DNA from: Planctomycetota bacterium
GTDB taxonomy: Bacteria; Planctomycetota; Phycisphaerae; Phycisphaerales; SM1A02
Assembly (NCBI GenBank): GCA_027295435.1
Contig: JAPUKX010000040.1
Coordinates: 1-10,426, forward strand
DNA length: 10,426 nt
Direction of reading: 5' to 3'
In this document: piece after piece, positions 1-6,839 of the stretch
How positions within the stretch are numbered: position 1 is the stretch's first letter
Layout of the letters: each line of letters begins with the position of its first letter
Notes under the pieces: generated by a model
Told to the model about the DNA's origin: nothing
The model's input: the letters and a program-made list of their open reading frames with translations, nothing else
The model's database searches: none
Program-made: the position numbers and the translations under genes

Positions 1-1
1 G

Positions 2-160
2 CGGTATGAGCGAGAGACGTGGTCGATGCTGCTGGAACGGCTGGCGGAGGAGAACGCCGCGGCCGGGGGTCTTACGGAAACCCCCCGAGCCCAGCCGCCA
101 CAGCCCGCCCATGCCAGCGGATCGTCTCTGATCGGCGGCTCAGTGAGTGTGAAAGGCTGA
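2..160 (+). CDS. C-terminal end of an unidentified protein (5' truncated)
   Basis: The frame is open from the window edge to TGA at 158-160, giving the last 52 residues of a protein that begins upstream. The first part (RYERETWSMLLERLAEEN) reads as an amphipathic helix. The last 25 or so residues are rich in Pro, Ala, Gly and Ser and look like a disordered tail. Third codon positions are strongly G or C over the first 25 codons, as expected for coding sequence here. An aromatic/Trp-containing terminal helix of this kind is common at the end of GT-B glycosyltransferases, and the next genes are EPS genes, so a glycosyltransferase is possible. That is only a guess, since no diagnostic motif is present. 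Confidence 0.5.
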   Translation, partial: RYERETWSMLLERLAEENAAAGGLTETPRAQPPQPAHASGSSLIGGSVSVKG

Positions 161-172
161 TCTCGGCGTCAA

Positions 173-196
173 CTGACGGGGGCACGGCCCCGTCGG
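173..196 (+). terminator. GC-rich hairpin just after the upstream gene, possible terminator without a U-tract
   Basis: GACGGGG (175-181) pairs perfectly with CCCCGTC (188-194) around the loop GCACGG. A T-G wobble (174/195) and a C-G pair (173/196) extend the stem to 9 bp. It starts 12 nt after the stop codon of the truncated upstream gene, where a terminator or a 3'-end stabilising hairpin is expected. The following bases (GATCATGCG) are not T-rich, so intrinsic termination would be inefficient. It could instead protect the mRNA end or mark a Rho-dependent end. Confidence 0.35.
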
Positions 197-306
197 GATC
201 ATGCGAGCAACGCTGGAGCCGGCGGGCGGCGAACCGCGTCAGACTGCCCAGCCATCAGAGACGCTCACAGATCGTCTGATAACAAGGGCCGGTTCAGATC
301 TCCCGG

Positions 307-334
307 TTGAATCCGAACCCCGGTGGGCTATTGT
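307..334 (+). promoter_or_regulatory. Weak sigma70-like promoter candidate for the EPS cluster
   Basis: TTGAAT (307-312) and TATTGT (329-334) are separated by 16 nt, each matching the -35 and -10 consensus at 4 of 6 positions. Transcription would start near 341 and leave a 5' UTR of about 150 nt before the epimerase. It is the best-matching pair I found in the 331-nt gap, but matches of this quality also occur by chance. Confidence 0.27.
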
Positions 335-491
335 TACGTTGGCATTGATTCGCCCATCGAGCCAGAGTGGACCGGCAATGCTGAGAGTGGGAGGATATCT
401 GAGCCTGCGGGTGAGGTGGGAGGTCTAGCCGCCCGAACTTGTCGCGGCAGCCGGGCCGTTCGAGGAAGCAACCAGCGGGAAGGAATGGGAA

Positions 492-1493
492 ATGACCAAA
501 GATCAAATGATCGTCGTGGCCGGTGGAGGGGGGTTCATCGGAGGGCACCTCGTCGCCGACCTGCTTCGCCAAGGCTACACCAGCATCCGCTCGGTTGATA
601 TCAGGCCGTTCGCCCAGTGGCAGCAGCGATTCGATGTGGTCGAGAACCTCCAACTCGATCTCAAGGACAAGAGCAACTGCCTGGAGGCATGCGACGGTGC
701 AGCCGAGGTGTATCAGCTCGCCGCCGACATGGGCGGGATGGGGTTCATCGAGGCCAACAAGGCCCTGTGCATGCTTTCGGTTCTGGTCAACACCCACATG
801 CTCATCGCGGCCAAAGACACGGGCGTGCAGCGCTTTTTCTATTCCTCGTCCGCCTGCGTCTACAACCAGGAGAAGCAGAAGAGCGAAGATGTCGTCGCCC
901 TGAAAGAAGAGGACGCCTATCCGGCCGACGCGGAGGACGGCTACGGCTGGGAGAAAATCTTCTCCGAGCGGATGTGCCGGCATTTCCGAGAAGACTTCGG
1001 AATCGTTACCCGTATGGCTCGCTACCACAACGTCTACGGCCCGCACGGCACCTGGGAGGGTGGGCGCGAAAAGGCACCGGCCGCCATTTGCCGCAAGGTG
1101 ATCCAGGCCAAGGTCGCCGGTCGCGATGAGATCGAGATCTGGGGCGACGGCCGGCAGACCCGCAGCTTCATGTATATCGACGACTGCCTCAAAGGCACTG
1201 ACATGATCATGCGCAGCGACGTCACCGAGCCGTTGAATCTGGGCTCCAATGAGTTGGTCACGATCAATCAGCTTGTGGACATCGTCCAGGAGATCGCCGA
1301 CATCAAGCTCAAGCGTCAATACAACCTCAGCGCCCCCAAGGGGGTCAACGGGCGTAATAGCGATAACACGCAGATCAAGAAGTGCCTCGGCTGGGAGCCG
1401 AGCATTCGCCTGCGCGAGGGCATGGCCAAGACGTACGCCTGGATCTACGACGAATACATGGCCAAGTACGGCGCCAAGGCCCGGGCGGTGTGA
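492..1493 (+). CDS. gme: GDP-mannose 3,5-epimerase (extended SDR family)
   Basis: This 333-residue protein should convert GDP-D-mannose to GDP-L-galactose (and GDP-L-gulose) in the cytoplasm, using tightly bound NAD+ and a transient 4-keto intermediate. The Rossmann motif GGGGFIGG is at residues 11-18 (GxxGxxG). The family signatures LAADMGGMGF (76-85), SSSACVY (118-124), YGWEK (151-155), GGREKAPAA (190-198) and GRNSDN all match plant GME closely. Catalytic candidates C122, Y151, K155 and K194 have the same spacing as C145, Y174, K178 and K217 of the Arabidopsis enzyme. The start is ATG 492, 7 nt after GGAAGGA. It heads a run of sugar-modifying genes, which points to EPS precursor supply and not to ascorbate synthesis as in plants. 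A related epimerase of different product specificity cannot be excluded, but the GGREKAPAA block favours GME. Its stop forms a GTGA overlap. Confidence 0.92.
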   Translation: MTKDQMIVVAGGGGFIGGHLVADLLRQGYTSIRSVDIRPFAQWQQRFDVVENLQLDLKDKSNCLEACDGAAEVYQLAADMGGMGFIEANKALCMLSVLVNTHMLIAAKDTGVQRFFYSSSACVYNQEKQKSEDVVALKEEDAYPADAEDGYGWEKIFSERMCRHFREDFGIVTRMARYHNVYGPHGTWEGGREKAPAAICRKVIQAKVAGRDEIEIWGDGRQTRSFMYIDDCLKGTDMIMRSDVTEPLNLGSNELVTINQLVDIVQEIADIKLKRQYNLSAPKGVNGRNSDNTQIKKCLGWEPSIRLREGMAKTYAWIYDEYMAKYGAKARAV

Positions 1494-1563
1494 GGTTGCC
1501 GGCGGCCATTGCGGCCTCCATGACCAGCGACCGTGCATGCTGCGATAGAAGTGTCATCCGCCC

Positions 1564-2802
1564 GTGCCCAGCGACTCGCCAACCAAGACCATCTTGATTC
1601 TTAGCCAGGTCTACGTGCCGGACCCTGCCAGCGTAGGGCAGCACATGGCCGACGTGGCGACCGAGATGGCTCGGCGCGGGTATCGCGTCGTGGTGCTCGC
1701 CGCCAATCGCGGCTACAACGACCCGTCAATGAAATATCCGCCGAGCGAGGTTCTCGACGGCGTAGAGGTTCGCCGGATACCGCTTTCGTCGTTCGGCAAG
1801 AGGTCGATTCCCATGCGACTGCTGGCGTCGGCGAGCTTCCTCATTCAATGCGTCCTGCGCGGCGTGGTCACGCGACGCCTGGCCTGCGTGCTAGTCAGCA
1901 CCTCGCCGCCGATGTGCTCCGCCGCTGCGCTGATCATCGCGGCGATACGAGGCGCTCGCGTCAAGTACTGGGTGATGGACCTCAACCCAGACCAGATGAT
2001 CGCCATGGGCTGGATCAAGGCGTCATCACCCATCGTCAAACTGTTCGATTGGTTCAACCGAATGGTCCTGCGCCGCGCCTCGGACATCATCACCCTCGAC
2101 CGCTTCATGGCCGAGCGCGTGCTGCGCAAACTCGATGTCAGCGAGAAGCTGCATGTCATGCCGCCGTGGCCTCACGAAGATCACCTCGAACCTGTCCGCC
2201 ACGAAGACAACCCATTCCGCAAGGAGCACAACCTTCAAGACAAGTTTGTCATCATGTACAGCGGCAACCACAGCGTGTGCACGCCGCTGCGCACGGTGCT
2301 CGACGCGGCACTGAAGCTGCAAGACGAAGCGAGCCTCGTGTTCATGTTCATCGGCGACGGCACGGGCAAGAAGGAAGTTGACGACACAATCGAGCAGTAC
2401 CGGCCGAACAATATCCGCTCTCTGCCCTATCAGCCGTTATCGCGGATCAAGTACTCCCTTTCGGCGGCCGAGGTCCACCTGGTGGTCGTGGGCGACACCG
2501 AGGTCGGGATTCGTCATCCTTGCAAAATCTACGGCGCGATGGCTTTGGCCCGCCCGATCCTGCTGCTCGGCCCAGATCCTTGTCACGCCTCAGATCTGCT
2601 ACACGAAAGCCGGCTCGGATGGCATATCCAACACGGCGATGTTGATGGCGCGATCAAAGCGATCAGGCAGATCGTGCAGACGGATCGCAAGCAACTGGCC
2701 AAGATAGGCGACCGAGCCCGACGCATCGTCACGGATCAGTTGAATCAGAAGACACTGTGCGCGAAGTTCTGCAACATCGTGGAAAGGGAAATCCAGCCAT
2801 GA
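1564..2802 (+). CDS. Family 4 glycosyltransferase, WcaI/WbuB-like
   Basis: A 412-residue GT-B fold enzyme that should transfer a sugar from a nucleotide donor to a growing EPS unit at the inner face of the cytoplasmic membrane. The N-terminal Rossmann half opens with TILILSQVYVPDPAS (residues 9-23), and a hydrophobic stretch near 110-135 with the following DLNPDQ is typical of WcaI/WbuB relatives. The C-terminal half begins with the YSGNHS block. The nucleotide-sugar region holds HPCKIYGAMALARPIL (318-333), equivalent to the HPSKIY...GRP motif of this group. Donor and acceptor cannot be told from sequence. The start is GTG 1564: an in-frame TAG at 1546-1548 rules out anything further upstream, and no clear Shine-Dalgarno is present. 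The gene overlaps the methyltransferase by 4 nt (ATGA), so the two are probably translationally coupled. Confidence 0.88.
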   Translation: MPSDSPTKTILILSQVYVPDPASVGQHMADVATEMARRGYRVVVLAANRGYNDPSMKYPPSEVLDGVEVRRIPLSSFGKRSIPMRLLASASFLIQCVLRGVVTRRLACVLVSTSPPMCSAAALIIAAIRGARVKYWVMDLNPDQMIAMGWIKASSPIVKLFDWFNRMVLRRASDIITLDRFMAERVLRKLDVSEKLHVMPPWPHEDHLEPVRHEDNPFRKEHNLQDKFVIMYSGNHSVCTPLRTVLDAALKLQDEASLVFMFIGDGTGKKEVDDTIEQYRPNNIRSLPYQPLSRIKYSLSAAEVHLVVVGDTEVGIRHPCKIYGAMALARPILLLGPDPCHASDLLHESRLGWHIQHGDVDGAIKAIRQIVQTDRKQLAKIGDRARRIVTDQLNQKTLCAKFCNIVEREIQP

Positions 2803-3449
2803 GGCCCGGGCACGCAACGGTCTCAGAATTCTTCGATTCGTATGCCTGCGAGTTCGACTCGATCTACGGCACAAGGAATACTCTGCTCAATCGGCTGATC
2901 AACAAATACTTCCGGAGGAGCATGCGGCTCCGGTTCCAGAGGACAATACAGGGTTGCGATCCGATCCAAGAGAGGAGCGTGCTGGACATCGGCTGCGGGC
3001 CCGGACATTACGCCATCACCCTCGCCAGGAACGGAGCCCAGCCGGTCCTCGGCATCGACTTCGCCGAGGAAATGATCAATCTGGCTAAGAAGCACGCCCA
3101 GCAGGCCGGCGTCGCGGATCGGTGCCTGTTCACACTCGGAGATTTTCTGGAATACCCGATCAACGAACGCTATGACTACGCCATTGTCATGGGCTTCATG
3201 GACTACATGGCCGATCCGCGGGCCGTGATCGACAAGGTGTTGCTGGCCACGCGGCGCCAGGCGTTCTTCAGCTTTCCCGTCGCCGGCGGGATTCTGGCCT
3301 GGCAACGGAAAATGCGCTATCAAAGGCGCTGCGAGCTGTTCTTATACACCGCCGGCCAGCTCTATGAGTTGTTTTCCGATCGGCCAGATGGCACGGTCAA
3401 GATACAGCGGATCGCCCGTGACTTCTTCGTCACCGTCACGATGCAATGA
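2799..3449 (+). CDS. Class I SAM-dependent methyltransferase
   Basis: A 216-residue cytoplasmic methyltransferase. Motif I, VLDIGCGPGHY (61-71), binds SAM, and the acidic residue of motif II is D87 in GIDFAEEMI. GDFLEYP follows as a motif III-like segment, and YDYAIVMGFMDYM as the post-motif strand and helix. The N-terminal segment FFDSYACEFDSIYG is common among UbiG/BchM-like small-molecule methyltransferases. Its place between a glycosyltransferase and a polysaccharide deacetylase suggests O- or N-methylation of a sugar residue, but the substrate is unknown. I chose ATG 2799, not the in-frame ATG 2757, because it forms the ATGA overlap with the glycosyltransferase stop, has GAAAGGGAA about 9 nt upstream, and gives the usual N-terminus. 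Its own stop again lies in an ATGA (3446-3449). Confidence 0.86.
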   Translation: MRPGHATVSEFFDSYACEFDSIYGTRNTLLNRLINKYFRRSMRLRFQRTIQGCDPIQERSVLDIGCGPGHYAITLARNGAQPVLGIDFAEEMINLAKKHAQQAGVADRCLFTLGDFLEYPINERYDYAIVMGFMDYMADPRAVIDKVLLATRRQAFFSFPVAGGILAWQRKMRYQRRCELFLYTAGQLYELFSDRPDGTVKIQRIARDFFVTVTMQ

Positions 3450-3522
3450 TCATCACGGGAGGCCGGCGGCGCAATCCCTACGCCCCGGCACCCTCGTCCG
3501 ATTCGAAGCTCACCTGCCAGAG

Positions 3523-4395
3523 ATGACTTCCACCACCAACACCATCACCAACGCCTTGTCATTCGACATCGAAGACTGGTTTCACATGGTCGATATTGAC
3601 GCTGTAGCCGATCCCAAAGCCTGGCCGACGCTGCCGTCGATCGTCGTCGAGTACACGCATTGGATCTTGCACACGCTGGACGATGCGAACGTCAAGGCAA
3701 CCTTCTTCGTGCTGGGATGGGTGGCCGAGCGCTACCCCGAACTCGCCAAGCTCATCGGTGACCACGGCCATGAACTCGGCACACACTCCTACTGGCATCG
3801 CAAGGTCTACGATCTCACACCGCAGCAGTTCCGCGATGACCTCAAGCGGTCGATCGACGTGATCCAGGAGCAGTCCGGCCGGAAGGTCTTGGGGTTTCGA
3901 GCCCCGAGTTTCTCCATCCGACCGGGCACAGAATGGGCATTTGACGTTCTCGGCGATCTCGGGCTGCGGTACGACACCAGCCTGTTCCCCGCCCGGCGTG
4001 GGCACGGCGGCTACCCTTGTCCCCATCGGCCTCACCTATTCAACGGCGCACCGACCGGTCGCCCTATCCACGAACTGCCCATTAGCGTCATGCGGCTTGG
4101 GCCGATCAATCTCCCGTTCAGCGGCGGCGGCTATCTGCGCCTGCTGCCCGGGGCCGTGATCCGCTACGGGTTCAAGACGCTCAATCAACGTGGTCTGCCG
4201 GTGGTGGTGTATCTGCACCCCCGCGATTTCGCCCCCGAGTGTCCTCGCGTGCCCATGCCGTTACACCGGCGGTTCAAGTCGTACGTAGGACTCCGCTCCA
4301 CAAAGGGCAAGCTCAAGATGCTTCTGCACCGATACCGCTTCGACACCTGCGCCAGGGTATTGGGCATCGACCCTAGCCGGACGGCCCTGAAATGA
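3523..4395 (+). CDS. NodB-type polysaccharide deacetylase, DUF3473 / PEP-CTERM-locus subfamily
   Basis: A 290-residue carbohydrate esterase family 4 protein expected to remove N-acetyl groups from amino sugars in the EPS or its precursor. Metal-site candidates are D15 and D18 in SFDIEDWF (motif 1) and H88 and H92 in HSYWH (motif 2). R126 in FRAPSFS is motif 3, and H232 in YLHPRDF is motif 5. The opening NALSFDIEDWFHM, the GGGYLRLLP block and the YLHPRDF end resemble the subfamily found beside exosortase/EPS loci (TIGR03006, DUF3473). There is no signal peptide, which fits action on a cytoplasmic or inner-membrane-linked glycan. The frame is open further upstream, but that part is compositionally unlike the family and overlaps the methyltransferase, so ATG 3523 is preferred. 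No strong Shine-Dalgarno is visible. The stop lies in ATGA (4392-4395). Confidence 0.9.
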   Translation: MTSTTNTITNALSFDIEDWFHMVDIDAVADPKAWPTLPSIVVEYTHWILHTLDDANVKATFFVLGWVAERYPELAKLIGDHGHELGTHSYWHRKVYDLTPQQFRDDLKRSIDVIQEQSGRKVLGFRAPSFSIRPGTEWAFDVLGDLGLRYDTSLFPARRGHGGYPCPHRPHLFNGAPTGRPIHELPISVMRLGPINLPFSGGGYLRLLPGAVIRYGFKTLNQRGLPVVVYLHPRDFAPECPRVPMPLHRRFKSYVGLRSTKGKLKMLLHRYRFDTCARVLGIDPSRTALK

Positions 4396-4512
4396 CACAC
4401 GCGCCGCAATCGCCACATGCTTTCGGCCGAAGGCCTTCGCCGCTGCGGTATCAGGTAGCCGGCGACCGATCTCCAGTCGTTGGCGCGACGGCCGGCCCAA
4501 CACTTCCCCCTC

Positions 4513-4519
4513 AAAGGGA
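4513..4519 (+). promoter_or_regulatory. Shine-Dalgarno that fixes the acetyltransferase start
   Basis: AAAGGGA lies 8 nt before ATG 4528. It supports that codon over the in-frame ATG at 4480, which would add 16 residues (MARRPAQHFPLKG...) unlike any family N-terminus. Confidence 0.55.
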
Positions 4520-4527
4520 ACAACTCG

Positions 4528-5118
4528 ATGTGCCCTGAAGATTCGCAATCGCCCGACGCAGCCCCAGCCCCTGAACCTCCAATGCAAATGCGGCCCCAGC
4601 CGAGCACCTGGTCATTCCAGGAGAAGCTCGGACGCGCGATCTGGATGCTACTGGGCAGACCCATCTTCCGCATCAGCTTCCACAATTGGCATCGCGTGCG
4701 GAGGGCGTTGCTGCGGCTCTTCGGCGCCAGGATCGGCAAGGGTGTGTCGATTCGGCCGACGGTCAAGATCGAGATCCCATGGTTGCTCGAAATCGACGAC
4801 GGGGCAACCATCGGTGATTACGCGATTCTCTATAATCTCGGCAAGATCAAGATCGGCAAGCGGTCGATCATCAGCCAGTACGCCCACTTGTGTGCGGGCA
4901 CGCATGACTACACGGTGTCCTCCTTCCCGCTGATCCGTGCTCCGATCACCATCGGCGACGATGTGTGGATCGGAGCCGACGCCTTCATCGGGCCGGGCGT
5001 GCATGTGGGATCGCTCAGTGTGTTGGGTGCTCGATCCAGCGCGTACAAGGATCTGCCCCAAAAGCAGGTCTTCGTCGGCAACCCCGCCAGACCCATCAAG
5101 GACCGCGTGCTTCGATGA
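4528..5118 (+). CDS. WcaF-like O-acetyltransferase (left-handed beta-helix)
   Basis: A 196-residue hexapeptide-repeat acyltransferase that should move an acetyl group from acetyl-CoA to a sugar hydroxyl of the EPS unit in the cytoplasm. Residues 1-30 form a Pro-rich, probably disordered extension. A helix containing FHNWHRVRRALLRLFGA follows, then the isoleucine-spaced repeats of the beta-helix (for example IGKGVSI, IGDYAI, IGKRSI, IGDDVWIGADAFIGPGV). The segment CAGTHDY carries the likely catalytic H126 and is characteristic of the WcaF colanic-acid group, as is the terminal GNPARPIKDRVLR. No transmembrane segment is seen. It is the last EPS gene; cysS starts 72 nt later. The N-terminal extension is longer than usual for WcaF proteins. 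The acceptor sugar is unknown. Confidence 0.9.
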   Translation: MCPEDSQSPDAAPAPEPPMQMRPQPSTWSFQEKLGRAIWMLLGRPIFRISFHNWHRVRRALLRLFGARIGKGVSIRPTVKIEIPWLLEIDDGATIGDYAILYNLGKIKIGKRSIISQYAHLCAGTHDYTVSSFPLIRAPITIGDDVWIGADAFIGPGVHVGSLSVLGARSSAYKDLPQKQVFVGNPARPIKDRVLR

Positions 5119-5190
5119 CCCGCGACGCTGCCCGCTCGCGGCACGCCACCTGCTTGCCCGTGCGGTGGGAGGCCCATACCGTTTGCGCCG

Positions 5191-6759
5191 ATGACGCTTC
5201 GAATCTATAACACGCTCACGAAGCGCCTTGAGGAGTTTGTGCCTCAGGACCCCACGGGCAGGCGGGTGACGTTCTACAGCTGCGGCCCGACGGTCTACGA
5301 CTACGCTCACATCGGGAACTTCCGTTCGTTCCTCAACGCCGACCTGCTTCGCCGCACGCTCGAGTTGCTCGACTACGACGTGGTTCACGTGATGAACATG
5401 ACCGATGTCGGCCACATGACCGAGGACTCGGCCACGGACGGTGCGGGCGAAGACCGGATGCAGGTCGCGCGCAGGCGCCTGCTGGACGCGAAGAAGGCCG
5501 GCACATTGCCGCCCGACGCCAAGGACATCGACCCCAACGATCCCTATCGAATCGCCGACTTTTACGTCGAGGCGTTTCTCAGAGACGCCCGCTTGCTCGG
5601 TCTGACCGTCGCTGCGGAGGCCCGGCAACGCCCCGAGCTGATGCCCCGACCCACTCAATACATCCCGCCGATGATCGAACTGGTAAAGACGCTGTTGGAC
5701 AAGGCCCACGCCTATGTCGCAGACGACGGGACGGTGTATTTTGATGTACGGTCGTTCGCCGACTACGGCCGTCTGAGCGGCAATACCCTCGAATCGCTGA
5801 GAGAGGCCGCCGGCGGCCGAATCAACCAAGCCCACCAGGCCGCCAAGCGGCACCCGGCCGACTTCCTTCTCTGGAAACCTGATCCGCAGCATCTGATGCG
5901 CTGGCCGAGCCCATGGGGCGAAGGATATCCGGGCTGGCACCTGGAATGCTCGGTCATGGCCATGAGCCTGCTGGGGCAGGGCACGGACGGCGTCATCGAC
6001 ATCCACTCCGGCGGCGAAGACAACATCTTCCCCCATCACGAATGTGAGCTCGCCCAGACCCGCGGCGCCACCGGCCAGCCGTACTTCGCGCGCTACTGGT
6101 TTCACACTCGGCACCTTGTCGTCGAAGGCGAGAAGATGGCCAAGAGCAAAGGCAACTTCTTCACCGTCGGCGAACTCCTGGCCAAAGGAGCCTCGCCGGC
6201 GGCGATCCGCCTGGAGCTGACGAAAACGCACTATCGCTCCAACGCGAACTTCACCATGCAGGGGCTTCGCGACTCGCAACGCCTCATCGACCGTTGGGCC
6301 CGGCTGGAAGCGTGGCTGGAGGACAACCAAGACGTGGGAATCGATGGCCGGACGCTGCTGTGCGACGCGCTGGATGAGTTCACGAAATCACTATGCGATG
6401 ATCTCAACGTCGCTGGGGCCATTGGCGTGCTCAACGAAGCCATCGGGCAGTACTCGATCGGCTCCGACGGGCCCGGGTCGCCAGCCGCCAAGGGCCACGG
6501 ACCGCCCCATGCCCGCGAGCTGCAAGCGCTGCGGACCATGTTGCGCGTGCTGGGGGTGCTCGATCTGGAGCGCGAAAGTTCCACCGCCGGCGGGGCAGTT
6601 GATGAGCGCTTGATCGTGTCGAAGATCGCCGAGCGAAATGCGGCCCGGGCCGCGAAGGACTGGTCCACCTCCGATGACATTCGAGACGAGCTGGCCGAGA
6701 TGGGCATCGCCGTGAAGGACGGCCCTGACGGCACGACCTGGTCGCGGATTGTGCGGTAA
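5191..6759 (+). CDS. cysS: Cysteinyl-tRNA synthetase
   Basis: A class I aminoacyl-tRNA synthetase that charges tRNA-Cys with cysteine. The HIGH-type signature is HIGN (40-43) and the KMSKS loop is KMAKS (315-319). Zinc ligands by analogy with the E. coli enzyme are C31 (YSCGPT), C253 (WHLECS), H282 and E286 (FPHHECE). At 522 residues it is about 60 longer than the E. coli protein. The extra length is partly an insertion at about 79-118, including GEDRM and a Pro/Asp-rich stretch, and partly a Gly/Pro-rich loop near 420-437 in the C-terminal helical region. The start ATG 5191 gives the standard N-terminus (MTLRIYNTLT) but lacks a Shine-Dalgarno. The gene follows the EPS cluster by 72 nt without a visible terminator, so read-through is likely. 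It ends in TAA, unlike the five TGA stops before it. Confidence 0.97.
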   Translation: MTLRIYNTLTKRLEEFVPQDPTGRRVTFYSCGPTVYDYAHIGNFRSFLNADLLRRTLELLDYDVVHVMNMTDVGHMTEDSATDGAGEDRMQVARRRLLDAKKAGTLPPDAKDIDPNDPYRIADFYVEAFLRDARLLGLTVAAEARQRPELMPRPTQYIPPMIELVKTLLDKAHAYVADDGTVYFDVRSFADYGRLSGNTLESLREAAGGRINQAHQAAKRHPADFLLWKPDPQHLMRWPSPWGEGYPGWHLECSVMAMSLLGQGTDGVIDIHSGGEDNIFPHHECELAQTRGATGQPYFARYWFHTRHLVVEGEKMAKSKGNFFTVGELLAKGASPAAIRLELTKTHYRSNANFTMQGLRDSQRLIDRWARLEAWLEDNQDVGIDGRTLLCDALDEFTKSLCDDLNVAGAIGVLNEAIGQYSIGSDGPGSPAAKGHGPPHARELQALRTMLRVLGVLDLERESSTAGGAVDERLIVSKIAERNAARAAKDWSTSDDIRDELAEMGIAVKDGPDGTTWSRIVR

Positions 6760-6760
6760 A

Positions 6761-6809
6761 CAGAGCCGCGGTGTGTCGCCGCGGACCGCTCCGTCGCGGG
6801 GCGACTCTG
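6761..6809 (+). other. Structured cysS-coaE spacer (two hairpins inside a short outer stem)
   Basis: CAGA (6761-6764) can pair with TCTG (6806-6809) and enclose two hairpins. One is CCGCGG/CCGCGG (6766-6771 with 6779-6784, 7-nt loop); the other is GTCGC/GCGAC (6793-6797 with 6801-6805, GGG loop). Together they make a three-way-junction-like fold filling most of the 80-nt gap. There is no T-tract, so it is a poor intrinsic terminator. It may be a 3'-end or leader element, or an accident of high GC content. Confidence 0.3.
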
Positions 6810-6839
6810 ATCTCTTGAAGTCTCACGACGGAATCCCAT

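Larger units (their letters stand above)
161..491. other. 331-nt non-coding stretch before the EPS cluster
   Basis: I find no gene here. Short open frames exist on both strands but have no ribosome site or recognisable protein character. The region holds a GC-rich hairpin at 173-196, a weak sigma70-like promoter candidate at 307-334, and a 10-bp inverted repeat. The repeat arms are CGTCTCTGAT at 123-132 (inside the upstream CDS) and ATCAGAGACG at 254-263. A good Shine-Dalgarno sequence, GGAAGGA (478-484), sits at the 3' end, 7 nt before the epimerase ATG. The stretch most likely carries the end of the upstream transcript and the start signals of the EPS cluster. Confidence 0.6.

Noticed and set aside
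65..85. GGGGGT ... ACCCCC inverted repeat with a 9-nt loop
   Set aside because: It lies inside the coding end of the upstream gene, with only 6 bp and no T-tract.
294..1538. A 414-codon open frame on the minus strand opposite the epimerase
   Set aside because: It is antisense to a clear GME gene, has no recognisable domain, and arises from the high-GC third-position bias of the + strand.
4422..4439. Overlapping palindromes TTCGGCCGAA and CGAAGGCCTTCG in the deacetylase-acetyltransferase gap
   Set aside because: They have no central loop for a stable hairpin and no T-tract; a short palindrome like this can occur by chance in GC-rich DNA, though a DNA-binding site is not excluded.
4648..6330. 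A 560-codon open frame on the minus strand opposite the acetyltransferase and cysS
   Set aside because: It spans two well-supported genes and their spacer, with Arg/Val/Ala/Gly-rich composition typical of antisense shadows.
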